64,000 bases of DNA from Pseudobacillus wudalianchiensis. GTDB lineage: Bacteria > Bacillota > Bacilli > Bacillales > Domibacillaceae. The stretch's first letter is position 1; the number at the start of each line of letters is the position of its first letter. The position numbers and the translations under genes were made by a program. The stretch is taken from contig NZ_MAYT01000001.1 in assembly GCF_001685015.1 (NCBI RefSeq), positions 449,227 to 513,226 of the forward strand, written 5' to 3'. The notes beneath the pieces are model-generated. The model was not told the origin of the DNA. It made no database searches and saw nothing but the letters and a program-made list of their open reading frames with translations. Positions 63,797-64,000 of this stretch are shown here, piece after piece.

Positions 63797-64000
63797 TCAT
63801 GCTTTGTATTCATGTTCAGTATATTCGTCCATTTTTACAATAGTCCAGTGACCATCTTTGTTCTCTAGAGAAACCTCTACTAAAAGCTCTTTTCCTGACT
63901 CACCGTAGTCGTTACGCAAATAACCAATGCCGCCATGAACAAGAACAATTACCTCTTCGTCATTTATTGTTTTTACCTTCAATCGTTCATGGCTTTCAAT
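63797..64000 (-). CDS. Hypothetical protein, 3' part (continues past the window)
   Basis: The frame is open to the right edge. Visible end: KVKTINDEEVIVLVHGGIGY then LRNDYGESGKELLVEVSLEN and DGHWTIVKMDEYTEHEYKA. A TTG at 63982 could be a start but has no ribosome site, so the gene probably begins outside. Family unknown. Confidence 0.5.
   Translation of the reverse strand: MESHERLKVKTINDEEVIVLVHGGIGYLRNDYGESGKELLVEVSLENKDGHWTIVKMDEYTEHEYKA

Larger units (their letters stand above)
17157..64000. mobile_element. Tn7-like transposon inserted in comGA (left end and >46 kb of the element; right end outside window)
   Basis: Support: abrupt loss of ComGA similarity, a repeat array at the break, a drop in G+C, a change from housekeeping genes to cargo, and an internal tnsB-tnsC-tniQ set with a second tniQ. 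The first base is placed at TGT 17157 because elements of this family end in TGT/ACA; a few bases either way are possible. The target duplication cannot be confirmed without the other end. Confidence 0.8.

Noticed and set aside
17157-64000. CRISPR-associated transposon (CAST)
   Set aside because: No cas gene, no repeat-spacer array; both targeting proteins are full-length TniQ/TnsD with DNA-binding domains of their own.
1-64000. tRNA or rRNA genes
   Set aside because: No cloverleaf-like or rRNA-like stretch was noticed on either strand by eye; a covariance-model scan was not possible.

Overview
The window comes from a low-GC Gram-positive bacterium of the family Bacillaceae. The first 16 kb follow the Bacillus subtilis order yqgB/sodA - yqgE - pbpA - pst - yqzCD - rpmG - yqgN - yqgP - yqgQ - yqgS - yqgW - yqgX - yqgY - comGA almost gene for gene (glcK and a few others are missing). 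Shine-Dalgarno sites are strong and TTG/GTG starts are common. I cannot name the genus from sequence alone.

Region 1 (1-16.4 kb, ordinary chromosome): the end of a Na/Pi cotransporter, Mn superoxide dismutase, an MFS transporter, elongation PBP2A, a phosphate ABC importer (pstSCAB) behind a textbook PhoP box, ribosomal protein L33, folate salvage enzyme YqgN, a rhomboid protease without its usual TPR tail, a lipoteichoic acid synthase-type phosphatidylglycerol transferase, and small conserved proteins.

Region 2 (17,157 to beyond the window end): comGA, the traffic ATPase of the DNA-uptake pseudopilus, is cut after about 253 codons. At the break sits an array of short direct repeats that looks like the end of a Tn7-like transposon, and the matching machinery lies inside: tnsB (50.2 kb), a short tnsC/tniB (52.2 kb) and tniQ/tnsD (53.2 kb), plus a second tniQ/tnsD at 30.8 kb. 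No TnsA, Cas gene or CRISPR array is visible. The other end lies outside the window, so the element exceeds 46.8 kb. Competence should be lost in this strain.

The cargo is AT-rich and of two kinds. (a) Defence: a short type II CBASS operon (CD-NTase, E2-like protein, CapV patatin phospholipase) behind its own consensus promoter, and a large Mrr-type nuclease next to the first tniQ. (b) A long series of small, mostly acidic, lipoprotein or membrane proteins of families used as contact-toxin immunity proteins or found beside them (SUKH, DUF6188, DUF4240, DUF3885, DUF1871, colicin-immunity-like, DUF2199, DUF5412, DUF3139, UPF0715) with no cognate toxin in sight. Many exist as pairs in which one copy is intact and the other is broken by a stop codon, frameshift or truncation. 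A drug-efflux type MFS gene with a probable translational-attenuation leader sits among them.

Two patterns deserve attention. First, several intact cargo reading frames have a good Shine-Dalgarno site followed, at the right distance, by ATA, ATT, ATC or CTG instead of a normal start codon, including the first tniQ. Second, degenerate intergenic repeats recur between immunity genes. Family names are from memory of sequence families and were not checked by search.
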